Of a stretch of DNA of 64,000 nucleotides, positions 34,766 through 44,201 are shown piece after piece. The position numbers and the translations under genes are program-made. Numbering within the stretch: position 1 is the stretch's first letter; every line of letters starts with the position of its first letter. The stretch spans positions 558,001 to 622,000 of the forward strand of contig CAVXCI010000003.1 of assembly GCA_963760285.1 (NCBI GenBank). The letters run 5' to 3'. The notes under the pieces are model-generated. The model was not told the DNA's origin and did not search any database. It saw nothing but the letters and a program-made list of their open reading frames with translations. Origin of the DNA: PALSA-278 sp963760285. Its GTDB lineage: Bacteria; Acidobacteriota; Terriglobia; Acidiferrales; UBA7541.

Positions 34766-36067
34766 TCAGGGGCGCACGCTGAAAACCACGCCGTCAACGC
34801 TGTCCTGGCCGGCGGTTAACACCGTGCCGATGAAAATTCCGTTACCGTAGGGAGTGAGACCCGCGCAGGGACGCCCGCCATCGTGGCCATTGAAGAGGAA
34901 TAGCAAGGACTCCTGCCATGAGCCGTTCGATGGAGACAGCTCGAAAACCGTGCCATCACCGCCGTACACCGCGCCGATACGGACGGTGTTCTGTCCCCCG
35001 CCGCGGGTGGTCCCCAGGAGATCGCCGGCGGGATCAAAAATGAGCGGAGCGATCGGTTCGGCGCCGTCCTCGTTATTGGCCGGATCAAAGGAGTGGATGA
35101 TTGTCTCCTTCCAACCGCCATCCGCGGGAGAAAGCTCGAACACAATCCCGCAGCCGGAACCAACCCCCTGGACCAGGCAGGTACCGGGGCCGCCGAATTG
35201 CGTGGTGCCATAGAGGTTTCCGGCGGAATCGAACAGAAGCGCCGCGACGGGATTGATGCCGTCGCCATTTGTTCCCGTAAAAGTGTAGAGAACGGATTCC
35301 AGCCAATTGCCGTTCGGGTGTGAAAGCTCGAAAACGGCGCCGCAGCCAGCGCCCACGCCTTTCACATCACAGGCGTCGTTGCCACCGGAAGCAGTGGTCC
35401 CATAGAGATTGCCGGAAGCATCGGCGATCACATTGGCGCGGGGATCGCCGCCGTCACTGCCGCCGGTAAAGCTATAGAGCACGGCTTCGTGCCACTTGCC
35501 GCCCGCGGGCGTGAGCATGAACACGGTTCCATGGCCGCTCGCGCCGCCAGCGGATGTGGTTCCCACCAGCTTGCCTTCGGGAGTGAGGAGCAGGCTGGCA
35601 TAGGGCGAGCCGCCATCCACTCCGTTCGTGAAGGTGTAGAGAACAGTTTCCGTCCAATCTTTGCCATTCGGCGTCAACTCGAACACCGTGCCGGCCGCGG
35701 CGGCGCCGCCATTCAATGTGGTGCCGTAAAGATTGCCGGCAGCGTCCAAAACCAGTCCGGCGTGGGGATGGCCTCCATCAGAACCGCCGGCGAAACTGTG
35801 GAGCACAGTCTCTTTGGCGCCGTGGGTGGCGCGGGAAAGCTCGAAGACCGTCCCGAGATTATATTTTCCGCCGAGAGTTGTGGTGCCATAGGCATTTCCC
35901 GCGGGATCAAAGATCACCGCGTCGGTGGGAGCGTTTCCGTCCGTTCCGTTGAAAATGAAGACACTCTTTTCCTTTACCGGGCCTTGCGCGGAGGATGTGG
36001 TCTGAAAACAAACAGTCAAAATGGGAAGAACAAGCAGAGACAGGATGGATACTTTACGATACAACAT
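34766..36067 (-). CDS. GloVer-repeat secreted propeller protein
   Basis: About 433 residues from ATG 36067 (AAAGGAG 8 bp upstream; an earlier in-frame ATG lacks a site). Signal peptide ~28 residues, lipid or SPI-type (LLVLPILTVCFQ). Eight or so copies of the GloVer repeat follow: GTVFELSPANGGW..., YSFTGGSDGGDP, ANLYGTTASGG. This repeat family, called 'choice-of-anchor tandem repeat GloVer', is abundant in acidobacteria and planctomycetes. Probably a surface or extracellular propeller of unknown ligand. It ends at the terminator 34681-34712. Confidence 0.8.
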   Translation of the reverse strand: MLYRKVSILSLLVLPILTVCFQTTSSAQGPVKEKSVFIFNGTDGNAPTDAVIFDPAGNAYGTTTLGGKYNLGTVFELSRATHGAKETVLHSFAGGSDGGHPHAGLVLDAAGNLYGTTLNGGAAAAGTVFELTPNGKDWTETVLYTFTNGVDGGSPYASLLLTPEGKLVGTTSAGGASGHGTVFMLTPAGGKWHEAVLYSFTGGSDGGDPRANVIADASGNLYGTTASGGNDACDVKGVGAGCGAVFELSHPNGNWLESVLYTFTGTNGDGINPVAALLFDSAGNLYGTTQFGGPGTCLVQGVGSGCGIVFELSPADGGWKETIIHSFDPANNEDGAEPIAPLIFDPAGDLLGTTRGGGQNTVRIGAVYGGDGTVFELSPSNGSWQESLLFLFNGHDGGRPCAGLTPYGNGIFIGTVLTAGQDSVDGVVFSVRP

Positions 36068-36239
36068 GGGCAAAACTCCTTTGGGTTGACGTCCACTTCT
36101 GATTCATTTTACCACGCCGGGGGCAGTTGCCAGACGATGGACCCGCCGAGGGCGCCTTGTGCGCTCGGACGTCAATGGATTCCGCCATCCGCGCGCTCCT
36201 TCACGCCACGATGAATCCCTTCAGAACGACGTGAAATAA

Positions 36240-36275
36240 AAAGAAGCCCGTCCCGACGAATCGGAACGGGCTTCG
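36240..36275 (-). terminator. Terminator of the metalloprotease-like lipoprotein gene
   Basis: On the minus strand AAGCCCGTTCC and GGGACGGGCTT form the stem around GATTCGTC, followed by CTTTTTATTT. It lies about 27 bp after the stop at 36302. Confidence 0.75.
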
Positions 36276-36301
36276 CACAGCCGGATTGAAACTATCTCGT
36301 G

Positions 36302-37408
36302 CTACTGACCTCGGTTGCAAACACCCGTGATCCAGTTGCTCGAGTTCTGGAATGTATACCACCCATTCACAGCCTTCGATGGCGTCTGCCAGAAGTAGGA
36401 GAAGAACACCAGGTCCTGGATGTGATAGGTGTACCCGCCCAGCGGAATGGTGTAAAGCCCATACGCGGGATTGGGGTCGGTCTCCAGCGGGTCGCCCACT
36501 TCAAGAAGTCCGCCACAGGCACGGTTGTCAACGAACGGATCCGCGTAGAATTCGCCGAGTTCATGTGAAAGGGCGCCGTCGTCCTCAGAGAATACGACCG
36601 TGTTGTTGCCGGAACTCATGTAGGTGGTAACGCTGTAGGCCTGTCCTGCGCCAATGCGGGAGTGATAACCGCCGATGCAGCACTGGCCGCCCGAGGTCAT
36701 GTAAATATTGTAAAGGAAACCTATGGGGATGCTCGCGGGGGTAATGGCGGAGTTCCCTTGAACAGCCGAAGTGATGGTGGCATCAACCAGGTTGATGTCC
36801 ACGAAGCCGATCGTATAGCCGCCGCCGAAGGGGTTGGAGCCGGTGCTGCACTCGTTGCCACCGCAGGAGATGGAAACCGAACTGGTCACCGTCGGCTGTC
36901 CGAACAGGAGATGATACTTGCTCAGGGGCTTGGCCTGCCAATAACTGCCCTTGATATAAGCGTCGTGGTACTGGGTGTTTCCGAGATTTGTGCCGCCCTG
37001 GGTCCACTGCGATTTCTGGAAGATGGGCCCCGCGATGGTCTGGTTGATGGCCGACTTGCCACCGCCAATGGCCGCGGTGGGATCGAAGGTATCGCTGCCG
37101 ATGGTCACGACGATGGGAATAATGAACGACGGAATCGTCGTGGTGACGTTGTCGCCCTTTGGATCTGAGCGCCGGGGGTCAGTCCCCACAAAAACGGCGG
37201 GGACGGAAGGATACTTTCCGGGATAAGTAACGCTGAAGGTTTGCAGGGTTACAGTGGGAACCTCGTTTGACAGCTCATGGGCCGGAACGGTGACGAACAT
37301 CGGCTTAACATTGGCCCGGTTGTAATCCTGCGCCATCGTGGTTGTGGCAAAACAGCCCGCAACCAGAGCGACCAGCGCAACTGCGAGAATCACGTGCTTG
37401 ATCTTCAT
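36302..37408 (-). CDS. Metalloprotease-like lipoprotein
   Basis: About 368 residues from ATG 37408 (AAGGAG 11 bp upstream; further in-frame ATGs upstream lack a site). Lipoprotein signal with lipobox LVAGC. The body contains SHELGEFYADPFVD, a metal-site-like HExxE...D pattern as in some zinc-dependent surface proteases, and ends with GGYTYHIQDLVFFSYFWQ. I do not recognise a named peptidase family. Function (protease or adhesin) is inferred only. Confidence 0.55.
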   Translation of the reverse strand: MKIKHVILAVALVALVAGCFATTTMAQDYNRANVKPMFVTVPAHELSNEVPTVTLQTFSVTYPGKYPSVPAVFVGTDPRRSDPKGDNVTTTIPSFIIPIVVTIGSDTFDPTAAIGGGKSAINQTIAGPIFQKSQWTQGGTNLGNTQYHDAYIKGSYWQAKPLSKYHLLFGQPTVTSSVSISCGGNECSTGSNPFGGGYTIGFVDINLVDATITSAVQGNSAITPASIPIGFLYNIYMTSGGQCCIGGYHSRIGAGQAYSVTTYMSSGNNTVVFSEDDGALSHELGEFYADPFVDNRACGGLLEVGDPLETDPNPAYGLYTIPLGGYTYHIQDLVFFSYFWQTPSKAVNGWYTFQNSSNWITGVCNRGQ

Positions 37409-37677
37409 TTGTGGTGTTGCTCCTTTTGGATTGTACGTACCAAATATCATTGTAGTGAACCTGTGTGACGGCCACCCAGCCCGGAAAGCATTGCCCCAAG
37501 GCCATGGTGGATCACTGTGCAGGTGGTATATTCTCACCCGCTCCCCCACCCGATGTCAATGGCAGGAATGTTACCAAACTGTCTTTGGCGGGCATCTTGA
37601 AATTGCCCCTTGCCCCGCAAGAAAAGAACCGCCTATGACGCGCAGGGAAAGGGGCGGGCGAACGGATGAGGCGCCAG

Positions 37678-38163
37678 TTACATCTTGTAGCGGCCCATGT
37701 CTTCGTCGTTGAGATTCTCCAGCCACTTGCGCAGCTCCTCGTTGGAGGCGCGCTCGGCGGCGGCGCTGGCGACGCGGGAGTTTCTGAGGACTTCTTCCTC
37801 GACAAAAATGGGGCAGTCCAGGCGCAGCGCCAGGGCCAGGGCGTCACTGGGACGCGAATCCACCTGCATGAGCTGGCTGTCGCGCTCCATCCAGATGCGT
37901 GCGAAGAAGGTGTCCTCGCGGAGATCCGTGACCACCACTTTGCGGACGTGAACCTGCATGCCGACGAGGACGTTGCGGAGCAGGTCGTGGGTCATGGGGC
38001 GCACCGTCTGGATTTTTTCGATCTCCAGGGCGATGGCATTGGCTTCGTAGACGCCCACCCAGATGGGAAGAATGCCGCCGCCCTGCATTTCCTTCAGGAC
38101 CACCACGGGCATGTTGGTGACGGGGTCCATCATCAGGCCGCGGATCTTGACTTCGCGTTCCAT
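37678..38163 (-). CDS. Bifunctional nuclease family protein (BFN, DUF151)
   Basis: 161 residues from ATG 38163 (GAGGAGG 6-8 bp upstream). The BFN core is clear: MKDPVTNMPVVVLKE-like start, ILPIWVGVYEANAIALEIEK, PMTHDLLRNVL and DSRPSDALALALRLDCPIFVEEEVL. The C-terminus is charged. The family includes plant and bacterial enzymes with RNase and DNase activities; in-cell role in bacteria is poorly defined. It follows miaB by 20 bp on the same strand, so they form an operon, a common acidobacterial pairing. Confidence 0.85.
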   Translation of the reverse strand: MEREVKIRGLMMDPVTNMPVVVLKEMQGGGILPIWVGVYEANAIALEIEKIQTVRPMTHDLLRNVLVGMQVHVRKVVVTDLREDTFFARIWMERDSQLMQVDSRPSDALALALRLDCPIFVEEEVLRNSRVASAAAERASNEELRKWLENLNDEDMGRYKM

Positions 38164-38183
38164 GGAGGCCTCCTCGGTGATAC

Positions 38184-39605
38184 TCAGACGGCAACGACAT
38201 GCTCGCCCAGCAGGCTGTTGGGGCCGCCGCGCGTGACGCGCGCGTGTACGTAGCTGCCCAGCAGATTCTCCCGGGGCGAGGTGAAATTCAAAATGCGATT
38301 GCAGGAAGTGCGGCCGGCCCACTGCCCGCGCGATTCGTGACGGCCGTCCACCAGAACCTCAAACGTCTGACCGGCCAGCGATTCGTGGCGGGCGATCTGC
38401 GCCTCGCGCTGCTTTTCCTGCAGGATGGCCAGGCGGCGGCTTTGCTCCTCGTCGGAGATGGCGCCGGGCATGAGCCGCGCGTCGGTGTTGGGACGCGGCG
38501 AATATTTGAAGGCAAACGCGCCATCGAAGCGGACGGCTTCCATCAGGGAAAGCGTCTCGGCGAAATCTTCTTCGGATTCGCCGGGAAAGCCGACGATGAT
38601 GTCCGTGGTGATGCTGATGGGACGGCGGGCGGCGCGAATCCACTCAATTTTTTCGAGATACTCCTCGCGCGTATAGGTGCGGCGCATGGCGCGCAGCATG
38701 CGCGTGGAGCCGGATTGCACTGGGAGATGGATGTGGTCGCAAAGCGCCGGTGTGGAATCAATGGCGGCGATGATCTCCCGCGTGAAATCCATGGGATGCG
38801 ACGTGGTGAATCGCACGCGGCGAATGCCGGCGACTTCGGCGACGGCCAAAAGAAGCCCGGTGAAATTCATGCCGCGCGGCGAAGGATCACGGTAGGAGTT
38901 CACCGTCTGGCCGAGAAGCTGGATTTCGGTATAGCCAAGATCGGCGAGAGCGCGCACTTCCGCCAGCACCGAGGCGCCGGTGCGGCTGCGTTCCGGGCCC
39001 CGCGTGTGAGGCACCACGCAATAAGTGCAGGACTTGTCGCAGCCCTCGATGATGGTGAGATAGGCGCGAAAAGGATTGTCGCGCCGGGTGATTTCCGTTT
39101 CGAAGGTTTCTTCCGTGTCCAGCGAAAGGCCGCTGACGCGGCGGCCCCCGGATTCGACTTCGGCGAGAAGTTCCGGCAGGCGGCGGTAGCTGGCCGAGCC
39201 GCAGACCAGGCTGACCCAGGGCGCGCGCTCAAAAATCTCCTCGCCTTCCTGCTGGGCCACGCAGCCAAGCACGCCGATAATTTTTCCGCCGCCGTTTTCG
39301 GGGCGCAACACGCCCAGGCGGGAGAAAACTTTCTGCGCCGCTTTTTCGCGTATGCTGCACGTGTTGAAGAACACCACGTCGGCATCTTCGGGGCGCGGCA
39401 CGGAACGGTAGCCGCGTCCCATCAGAACGCCCGCCACTTTTTCGGTGTCGTGGACGTTCATCTGGCAGCCGAACGTCTCAATGAAAAAGGATTTGCCGTC
39501 GCCGGGCCGCGACGCGGCGGCCGTCGTTTGCACACCAGGATGGGGAACGCGCGGGGCAGCGAGCGATTCCAGGCGAACGTCAATGGCATTCGGAGCGCTG
39601 CTCAT
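38184..39605 (-). CDS. miaB: tRNA-2-methylthio-N6-dimethylallyladenosine synthase
   Basis: 473 residues. MTTase N-terminal domain with the cluster-binding cysteines in ETFGCQMNVHD, FNTCSIREKA and LGCVAQQEG. Radical SAM core with GCDKSCTYCVVPHTRG (CxxxCxxC), then the TRAM domain near the C-terminus (GQTFEVLVDG...). This is the full MiaB set; it thiomethylates i6A37 in tRNA. It is transcribed ahead of bfn. Confidence 0.95.
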   Translation of the reverse strand: MSSAPNAIDVRLESLAAPRVPHPGVQTTAAASRPGDGKSFFIETFGCQMNVHDTEKVAGVLMGRGYRSVPRPEDADVVFFNTCSIREKAAQKVFSRLGVLRPENGGGKIIGVLGCVAQQEGEEIFERAPWVSLVCGSASYRRLPELLAEVESGGRRVSGLSLDTEETFETEITRRDNPFRAYLTIIEGCDKSCTYCVVPHTRGPERSRTGASVLAEVRALADLGYTEIQLLGQTVNSYRDPSPRGMNFTGLLLAVAEVAGIRRVRFTTSHPMDFTREIIAAIDSTPALCDHIHLPVQSGSTRMLRAMRRTYTREEYLEKIEWIRAARRPISITTDIIVGFPGESEEDFAETLSLMEAVRFDGAFAFKYSPRPNTDARLMPGAISDEEQSRRLAILQEKQREAQIARHESLAGQTFEVLVDGRHESRGQWAGRTSCNRILNFTSPRENLLGSYVHARVTRGGPNSLLGEHVVAV

Positions 39606-39755
39606 GGCTAATTCGCGATTCTAGCACATACGCGGGCGGGCCTTGCGCCGCACCGGCAGCGCGGGAGAATATGTCCCGGAAATATTTTGACCGCGCGTGG
39701 CGCGTATGCTACGGTAAATTTTAAGCTGCAAAATCCAAGCGATGGAGGTTCCACA

Positions 39756-40448
39756 ATTTCCAGCCTCGCGTTTCTCCTGCTGAGCGGACAACTGGGAACA
39801 CTGCTTGAACAAACAGGCTGGGTTGCGCGGGTTGTCCTGCTGCTGCTGCTGGCGTTTTCGCTGTTTTCCTGGGCCATTATCTTTCAGAAGTGGAGCTACT
39901 TCGCGCGGGCGGACGCGCAAACCAGGAAGTTCCTGCAAATTTTCCGCGCCGCGCGGGAGCTGCCCGATCCGGCCCAATTGAAAATGGCGGCCAATGATAC
40001 GCCGCTGAATGCCGTCTATGAAGCGGGTTTCCGCGAATTGAAGGCGCAGTTGACGGCGGGAAACGCGCATCCCAGCGGGAAACCGAAAAACATGCAGGGC
40101 ATCGGCGTGGCCATGCAACTGGCGTCGTCGGAAGAGGTGCAGCAACTGGAGCGGCGCATGCCGTTCCTGGCGACCACCGGCGCGGTGACGCCCTTCATCG
40201 GCCTCTTCGGAACCGTGTGGGGCGTGATGGACGCGTTTTCCGGGCTGGGCGAAGCCGGGTCCGCCAGCCTGCGCGCCGTGGCGCCGGGCATCGCCGAAGC
40301 GCTGGTGACCACGGCGGCGGGACTCTTCACCGCCATTCCCGCGGTGATTTTTTACAACCAGTTCATCAGCCAGATTCGCCGGACGGCCACGCGGCTGGAT
40401 AACTTCACCATGGAATTTCTTTCCATGATTGAATCCATGTACGACTGA
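39756..40448 (+). CDS. tolQ: TolQ (ExbB/MotA-type proton channel subunit)
   Basis: About 230 residues. First helix VVLLLLLAFSLFSWAIIFQKW, second/third helices TTGAVTPFIGLFGTVWGVMDAF and AEALVTTAAGLFTAIPAVIFYNQF, the TolQ/ExbB signatures. The start is a puzzle: in this frame the only ATG-like candidates are a TTG at 39687 without a ribosome site and an ATT at 39756, with GGAGG 7 bp upstream. The latter is chosen. It works with TolR in using the proton-motive force for outer-membrane constriction. Confidence 0.85.
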   Translation: MSSLAFLLLSGQLGTLLEQTGWVARVVLLLLLAFSLFSWAIIFQKWSYFARADAQTRKFLQIFRAARELPDPAQLKMAANDTPLNAVYEAGFRELKAQLTAGNAHPSGKPKNMQGIGVAMQLASSEEVQQLERRMPFLATTGAVTPFIGLFGTVWGVMDAFSGLGEAGSASLRAVAPGIAEALVTTAAGLFTAIPAVIFYNQFISQIRRTATRLDNFTMEFLSMIESMYD

Positions 40449-40461
40449 ACGCGAGCTCGCC

Positions 40462-40884
40462 ATGCCACAGTTAAGAAGACAGACGGATACCTCGCTGGCG
40501 GAAATCAATATCGTTCCGCTGGTGGACGTGGTCCTCGTGCTGCTGATCATTTTCATGATTACCGCGCCGGTGTTGCAGTCCGGCATCGAAGTGGACCTGC
40601 CGAAAACGAAAACGGTGAAGGAAATCAGCGTGGCGCGGCTGGTGGTGACCATTGACCGCGCGCAGCGGATTTATCTGGGCGACAAGCCGGTGAATATCCA
40701 CGACCTGGGCAATTTGATTCGCGCGCAGTCCAGCGACGCGGCGCATCAGGCGGTTTACCTGAGGGCGGACGAAACCGTGCCGTTCGGAAGTTTTACCACG
40801 GTGATTGACGCGCTGCGCCAGGCGGGGATCGAAAACGTAAGCATCGTGACGCGGCCGCTGAGCGAACGGCCGCAGATCCGTTGA
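40462..40884 (+). CDS. tolR: TolR/ExbD family protein
   Basis: 141 residues from ATG 40462, 13 bp after tolQ. One membrane helix with the proton-path aspartate (AEINIVPLVDVVLVLLIIFMI), then a periplasmic ExbD/TolR domain (DLPKTKTVKEIS, VYLRADETVPFG, LRQAGIENVSIVT). It forms the motor with TolQ. The preceding overlap-free spacing implies one operon. Confidence 0.93.
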   Translation: MPQLRRQTDTSLAEINIVPLVDVVLVLLIIFMITAPVLQSGIEVDLPKTKTVKEISVARLVVTIDRAQRIYLGDKPVNIHDLGNLIRAQSSDAAHQAVYLRADETVPFGSFTTVIDALRQAGIENVSIVTRPLSERPQIR

Positions 40885-40885
40885 A

Positions 40886-41671
40886 ATGGCAGCCAGCGCC
40901 ATGCAAGCGGAAACTGATGGCCTGAAAATTCCGCTGGCCTGTTCCGTTGGGTTCCACCTGCTGCTGGCGGCGTCGCTGGTGATGTCCACGCTGCTCTCGC
41001 ATACCGGAGAAAATTGGGGCGGCGCGGGCGGGGGGGCCGTCACCGTGGGACTGGTGGGCAGCGTGCCGGGAATTACGCTGCCGCGTCCGGATACGGTGAC
41101 GCAGAACCGCGTGGTGGACCAGACCCAAGGGCTTTACCAGTCCGAACCGCAGAAGCAGACCCCGCCGCAGGACGCCACCGAACTTCCCGAATTCAGCAAG
41201 GAGAAACCGCCGAAGTACATTACGAAGAAATCGCGCCTGCTGGAAAACAACGCCGTGCCTCCGCCGAATGCCGTTCCCTACGGACAGGGCGGAACGCCGG
41301 CGGTTCCCTACTCTTCGTTTTCAATGGGCTCGGGGACGCAGGGGGGCCTGGGCGCGACAGGCGCGGGCGGCGGAAATTTCGGCGCGCGGTTTCCGTGGTA
41401 TGTGGAGGCGGTGCAGAGAAAAATCAGCAGCAACTGGCTGCAGTCGTCGGTGGATCCCAGTCTGCGCTGGGCGCCGCGAGTGGTGGCGTCATTCCAGGTG
41501 CTGCGCGACGGCACGGTGGCGAACATTCAGATATTGCGGTCCAGCGGCAATTCGTCCGTGGACACGTCGGCAGTACGCGCCATTTCCAATGCCAGCCCCA
41601 TGTCGCCGCTGCCGCCGGAGTATAGGGGCTCCAATGTGAACGTGGAATTCTGGTTTGATTTCCGGCGCTGA
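40886..41671 (+). CDS. TonB/TolA-type energy transducer
   Basis: 261 residues. N-terminal signal-anchor (IPLACSVGFHLLLAASLVMSTLL), a long proline/glutamine-rich spacer for crossing the periplasm, and a C-terminal TonB/TolA domain (FPWYVEAVQRKISSNWLQ, VVASFQVLRDGTVANIQILRSSGNSSVDTSAVRAI). In this position it would serve as TolA. It starts two bases after tolR stops. Name left empty because TolA and TonB cannot be told apart by the domain alone. Confidence 0.85.
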   Translation: MAASAMQAETDGLKIPLACSVGFHLLLAASLVMSTLLSHTGENWGGAGGGAVTVGLVGSVPGITLPRPDTVTQNRVVDQTQGLYQSEPQKQTPPQDATELPEFSKEKPPKYITKKSRLLENNAVPPPNAVPYGQGGTPAVPYSSFSMGSGTQGGLGATGAGGGNFGARFPWYVEAVQRKISSNWLQSSVDPSLRWAPRVVASFQVLRDGTVANIQILRSSGNSSVDTSAVRAISNASPMSPLPPEYRGSNVNVEFWFDFRR

Positions 41672-41690
41672 AACGGAGTTCGGGCTTCTT

Positions 41691-43056
41691 ATGAAGATTC
41701 GGAGCGCACAAATGACGAGGACGGGATATCGAAGCGCAATTCTAATGCTGGCGCTCGGCGCGGCGCTATTTTGCGCGCGGCCAGCGGCGGCGCAGGATTG
41801 GTTCAAAACGGGTACGGGGCTGGGCGTGGAGAAGGCGCGCGTGGCCGTCCCGGAATTTGGCGCGCGCGGCGGACAAGCGCAGCCGCTGGAAGTGGTGTTT
41901 CACACCACGCTGACCAATGATCTGGACTATTGCGGAATTCTGGAACTGGTCAGCCCCAGTTTCTATCCCACCAAGACGCCCACGGCGCTTTCGGAACTGA
42001 AGCCGCTGGACTGGAGCGCGCCGCCGGCGAATGCCTACATGGTGGCGTATGGAAACCTGGCGGTGGAGGACGGCGGCCTGGCCGTGTCGGCGTGGCTGAA
42101 CGATGTGCGCAACCCTTCCCTGCCGCCGGCGCTGGCGAAAATCTACCGGGGAGAGGCCACGGAGAACGATGCGCGCGCGCTGGCGCATCAGTTCGCAGAC
42201 GATATTGTGAAATTGCTGAGCGGCGGCACAACGGGCATCGCATCCACGAAAATCGCCTATGTGAGCACCCGCAGCGGACACAAGGAGATCTGGGTGATGG
42301 ATTATGACGGCCAGAACCAGCACCAGGTGTCGCACATGGCGTCAACGTCGCTGACCCCGCGGTGGTCGCCGGATGCGTCGAAGATTGCGTTCACCTCCTA
42401 CGTGAAGTATCACGGATTTGAAGCCGTGGAAATTTGCATGCTTTCCATGGACACCGGCGGCCTGCTGGCGTTCCAGCGCTTTCACGGGACCAACAGCTCC
42501 CCGGCATGGTCGCCGGATGGCGCCAGGCTGGCGTTTATGTCCAGCCAGTATGGAAATCCTGAAATTGTGACCACGGACCCCACCGGCGGAAATCTGAAAC
42601 GCCTGACGTATTCCACGGGGGTGAACACGTCGCCGGCGTGGAATCCGAAAACCGGGCTGCAAATTGTATTTGTCAGCGACCGCGGCGGATTGCCGGCGCT
42701 GTACATCATGAATTCGGACGGGTCGGACACACGGAAAATTGACGCGGCGGACAAAGGATACGTGATTGACCCGGCATGGTCGCCCAACGGGCAAATTTTG
42801 GCGTTTTCGTGGCGGCGGCCGGACGGGAATTATGACATCTACGCCATGGACATGGGCGGCCAGGCGCTGGTGCAGTTGACGCGTGATTCGGGACGCAACG
42901 AACGGCCTAGCTGGGCTCCGGACGGACGCGCATCTGGTGTTTGAATCCACGCGCACCGGCACGCGCCAGATTTGGACCATGCTGGCTGACGGCAGTAATC
43001 CGCGGCAACTGACCACCGGCGGCGAAAATGAAGGGCCGAACTGGTCCTCGCGGTAG
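41691..43056 (+). CDS. tolB: Tol-Pal system protein TolB (one frameshift)
   Basis: About 455 codons from ATG 41691. Signal peptide (to ARPAAAQ), TolB N-terminal domain, then propeller repeats with the WD40-like family pattern (SPDASKIAFTSY, SPAWSPDGARLAFMSSQYGNPEI, NPQGQI-like). Near 42932 one extra base in ACGCGCAT shifts the frame; read in the corrected frame the protein ends PDGRHLVFESTRTGTRQIW...ENEGPNW, a typical C-terminus, and stops at 43056. Likely assembly error. TolB interacts with Pal and TolA in the periplasm. Confidence 0.9.
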
Positions 43057-43106
43057 CATGCGGCGCGCGGGGGACCGCCGTTCGCAAGTATTTCCTGCGG
43101 AGCGGA

Positions 43107-44144
43107 ATGCGGCGACTGGGACTTGGGGTTCTGATTTTCCTGCTGGCGCTGGCGACGGCGTGGGCTTGCGCGGCGCTATATTTCGACCTTCCCTCGCCGC
43201 ATTTCCATGTTGCCGCGGCGGTCGCCTACCTGACTGTCATCCTGGCGATCATTTTTGGAGTTAGGAAGACCTGGCTGCGAGGGGTGCTGTGCGCGGCGTG
43301 CTTTGCCATCGTGCTGATTTGGTGGCTGTCATTGAAGCCGTTCAACGCGCGGCCGTGGCAGGCGGACGTAAGCCGGACGGCGTGGGCGGAAATGAATGGC
43401 GACCGGGTGACCATTCACAACTTTCGCGACTGCGACTACCGGACGGAAATGGATTACACCTGCCAGTGGGAAACCCGCACCGTCAACCTGGCGGACCTTC
43501 GCGGCGTGGATTTATTTATCATTCGTTGGGGGGCGCCCTGTATCGCTCACCCGATTTTGAGTTTTTGGTTCGGCGATGACAATTATGTGGCGTTTTCGAT
43601 TGAGCAGCGCAGGCAGATTGGCCAGGAATATTCCCCAACACGCAGTTTCTTCCGGCAGTTTGAACTGATTTACCTGGCAGGGGACGAACGCGACTTTATC
43701 CGCCGCCGGGCGAATTACAGCGGGACGGAAGACGTCTATCTTTATCACACGCGGGCGGGGCCGGCGTTCAGCCGCTCTCTGTTCCTGCGGTATATCGCGC
43801 GAATGAACAGTCTGCGCGTTCATCCGGAGTGGTACAACGCGCTGACCAACAACTGCACCACGAACATTTTTACGCACCGGCTGGCCGGGAACGGCGCCGC
43901 TTCATTCATGGAAAGATGGGACTGGAGAATCCTGCTGAACGGGCGTACCGACAAGATGGAATACCAGCGGGGGGACCTGGCGGGAAGGCTGCCCTTCGCG
44001 CGCCTGAAACAGGATGCGCTGATTAATTCCGCCGCGCACGCCGCCAACAAGGACAGCGATTTTTCGCGCCGCATCCGCGAAGGCCGGCCCGGCTTTGTGG
44101 GCGGGCAGGGGGAAGCGCCGCACACGGCGCAAGCAAGAAATTGA
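43107..44144 (+). CDS. DUF4105 membrane protein
   Basis: 345 residues. Three N-terminal hydrophobic segments, then a large soluble DUF4105 domain: VTIHNFRDCDYRTEMDYTCQWETRTVNL, ADPILSFWFGDDNYVAFSIEQR and TNNCTTNIFTHRLAG, with conserved cysteines and histidines. The family is fold-related to papain-like cysteine peptidases by conserved C/H/N residues. It lies within the Tol-Pal locus. Function unknown; peptidoglycan- or lipoprotein-related action is a reasonable guess from location. Confidence 0.8.
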   Translation: MRRLGLGVLIFLLALATAWACAALYFDLPSPHFHVAAAVAYLTVILAIIFGVRKTWLRGVLCAACFAIVLIWWLSLKPFNARPWQADVSRTAWAEMNGDRVTIHNFRDCDYRTEMDYTCQWETRTVNLADLRGVDLFIIRWGAPCIAHPILSFWFGDDNYVAFSIEQRRQIGQEYSPTRSFFRQFELIYLAGDERDFIRRRANYSGTEDVYLYHTRAGPAFSRSLFLRYIARMNSLRVHPEWYNALTNNCTTNIFTHRLAGNGAASFMERWDWRILLNGRTDKMEYQRGDLAGRLPFARLKQDALINSAAHAANKDSDFSRRIREGRPGFVGGQGEAPHTAQARN

Positions 44145-44201
44145 AATAGAGCGCCAACGCGGAAGCGCCGGCGACGAAACAGCGGCGGCGATGATGCCGG
44201 A

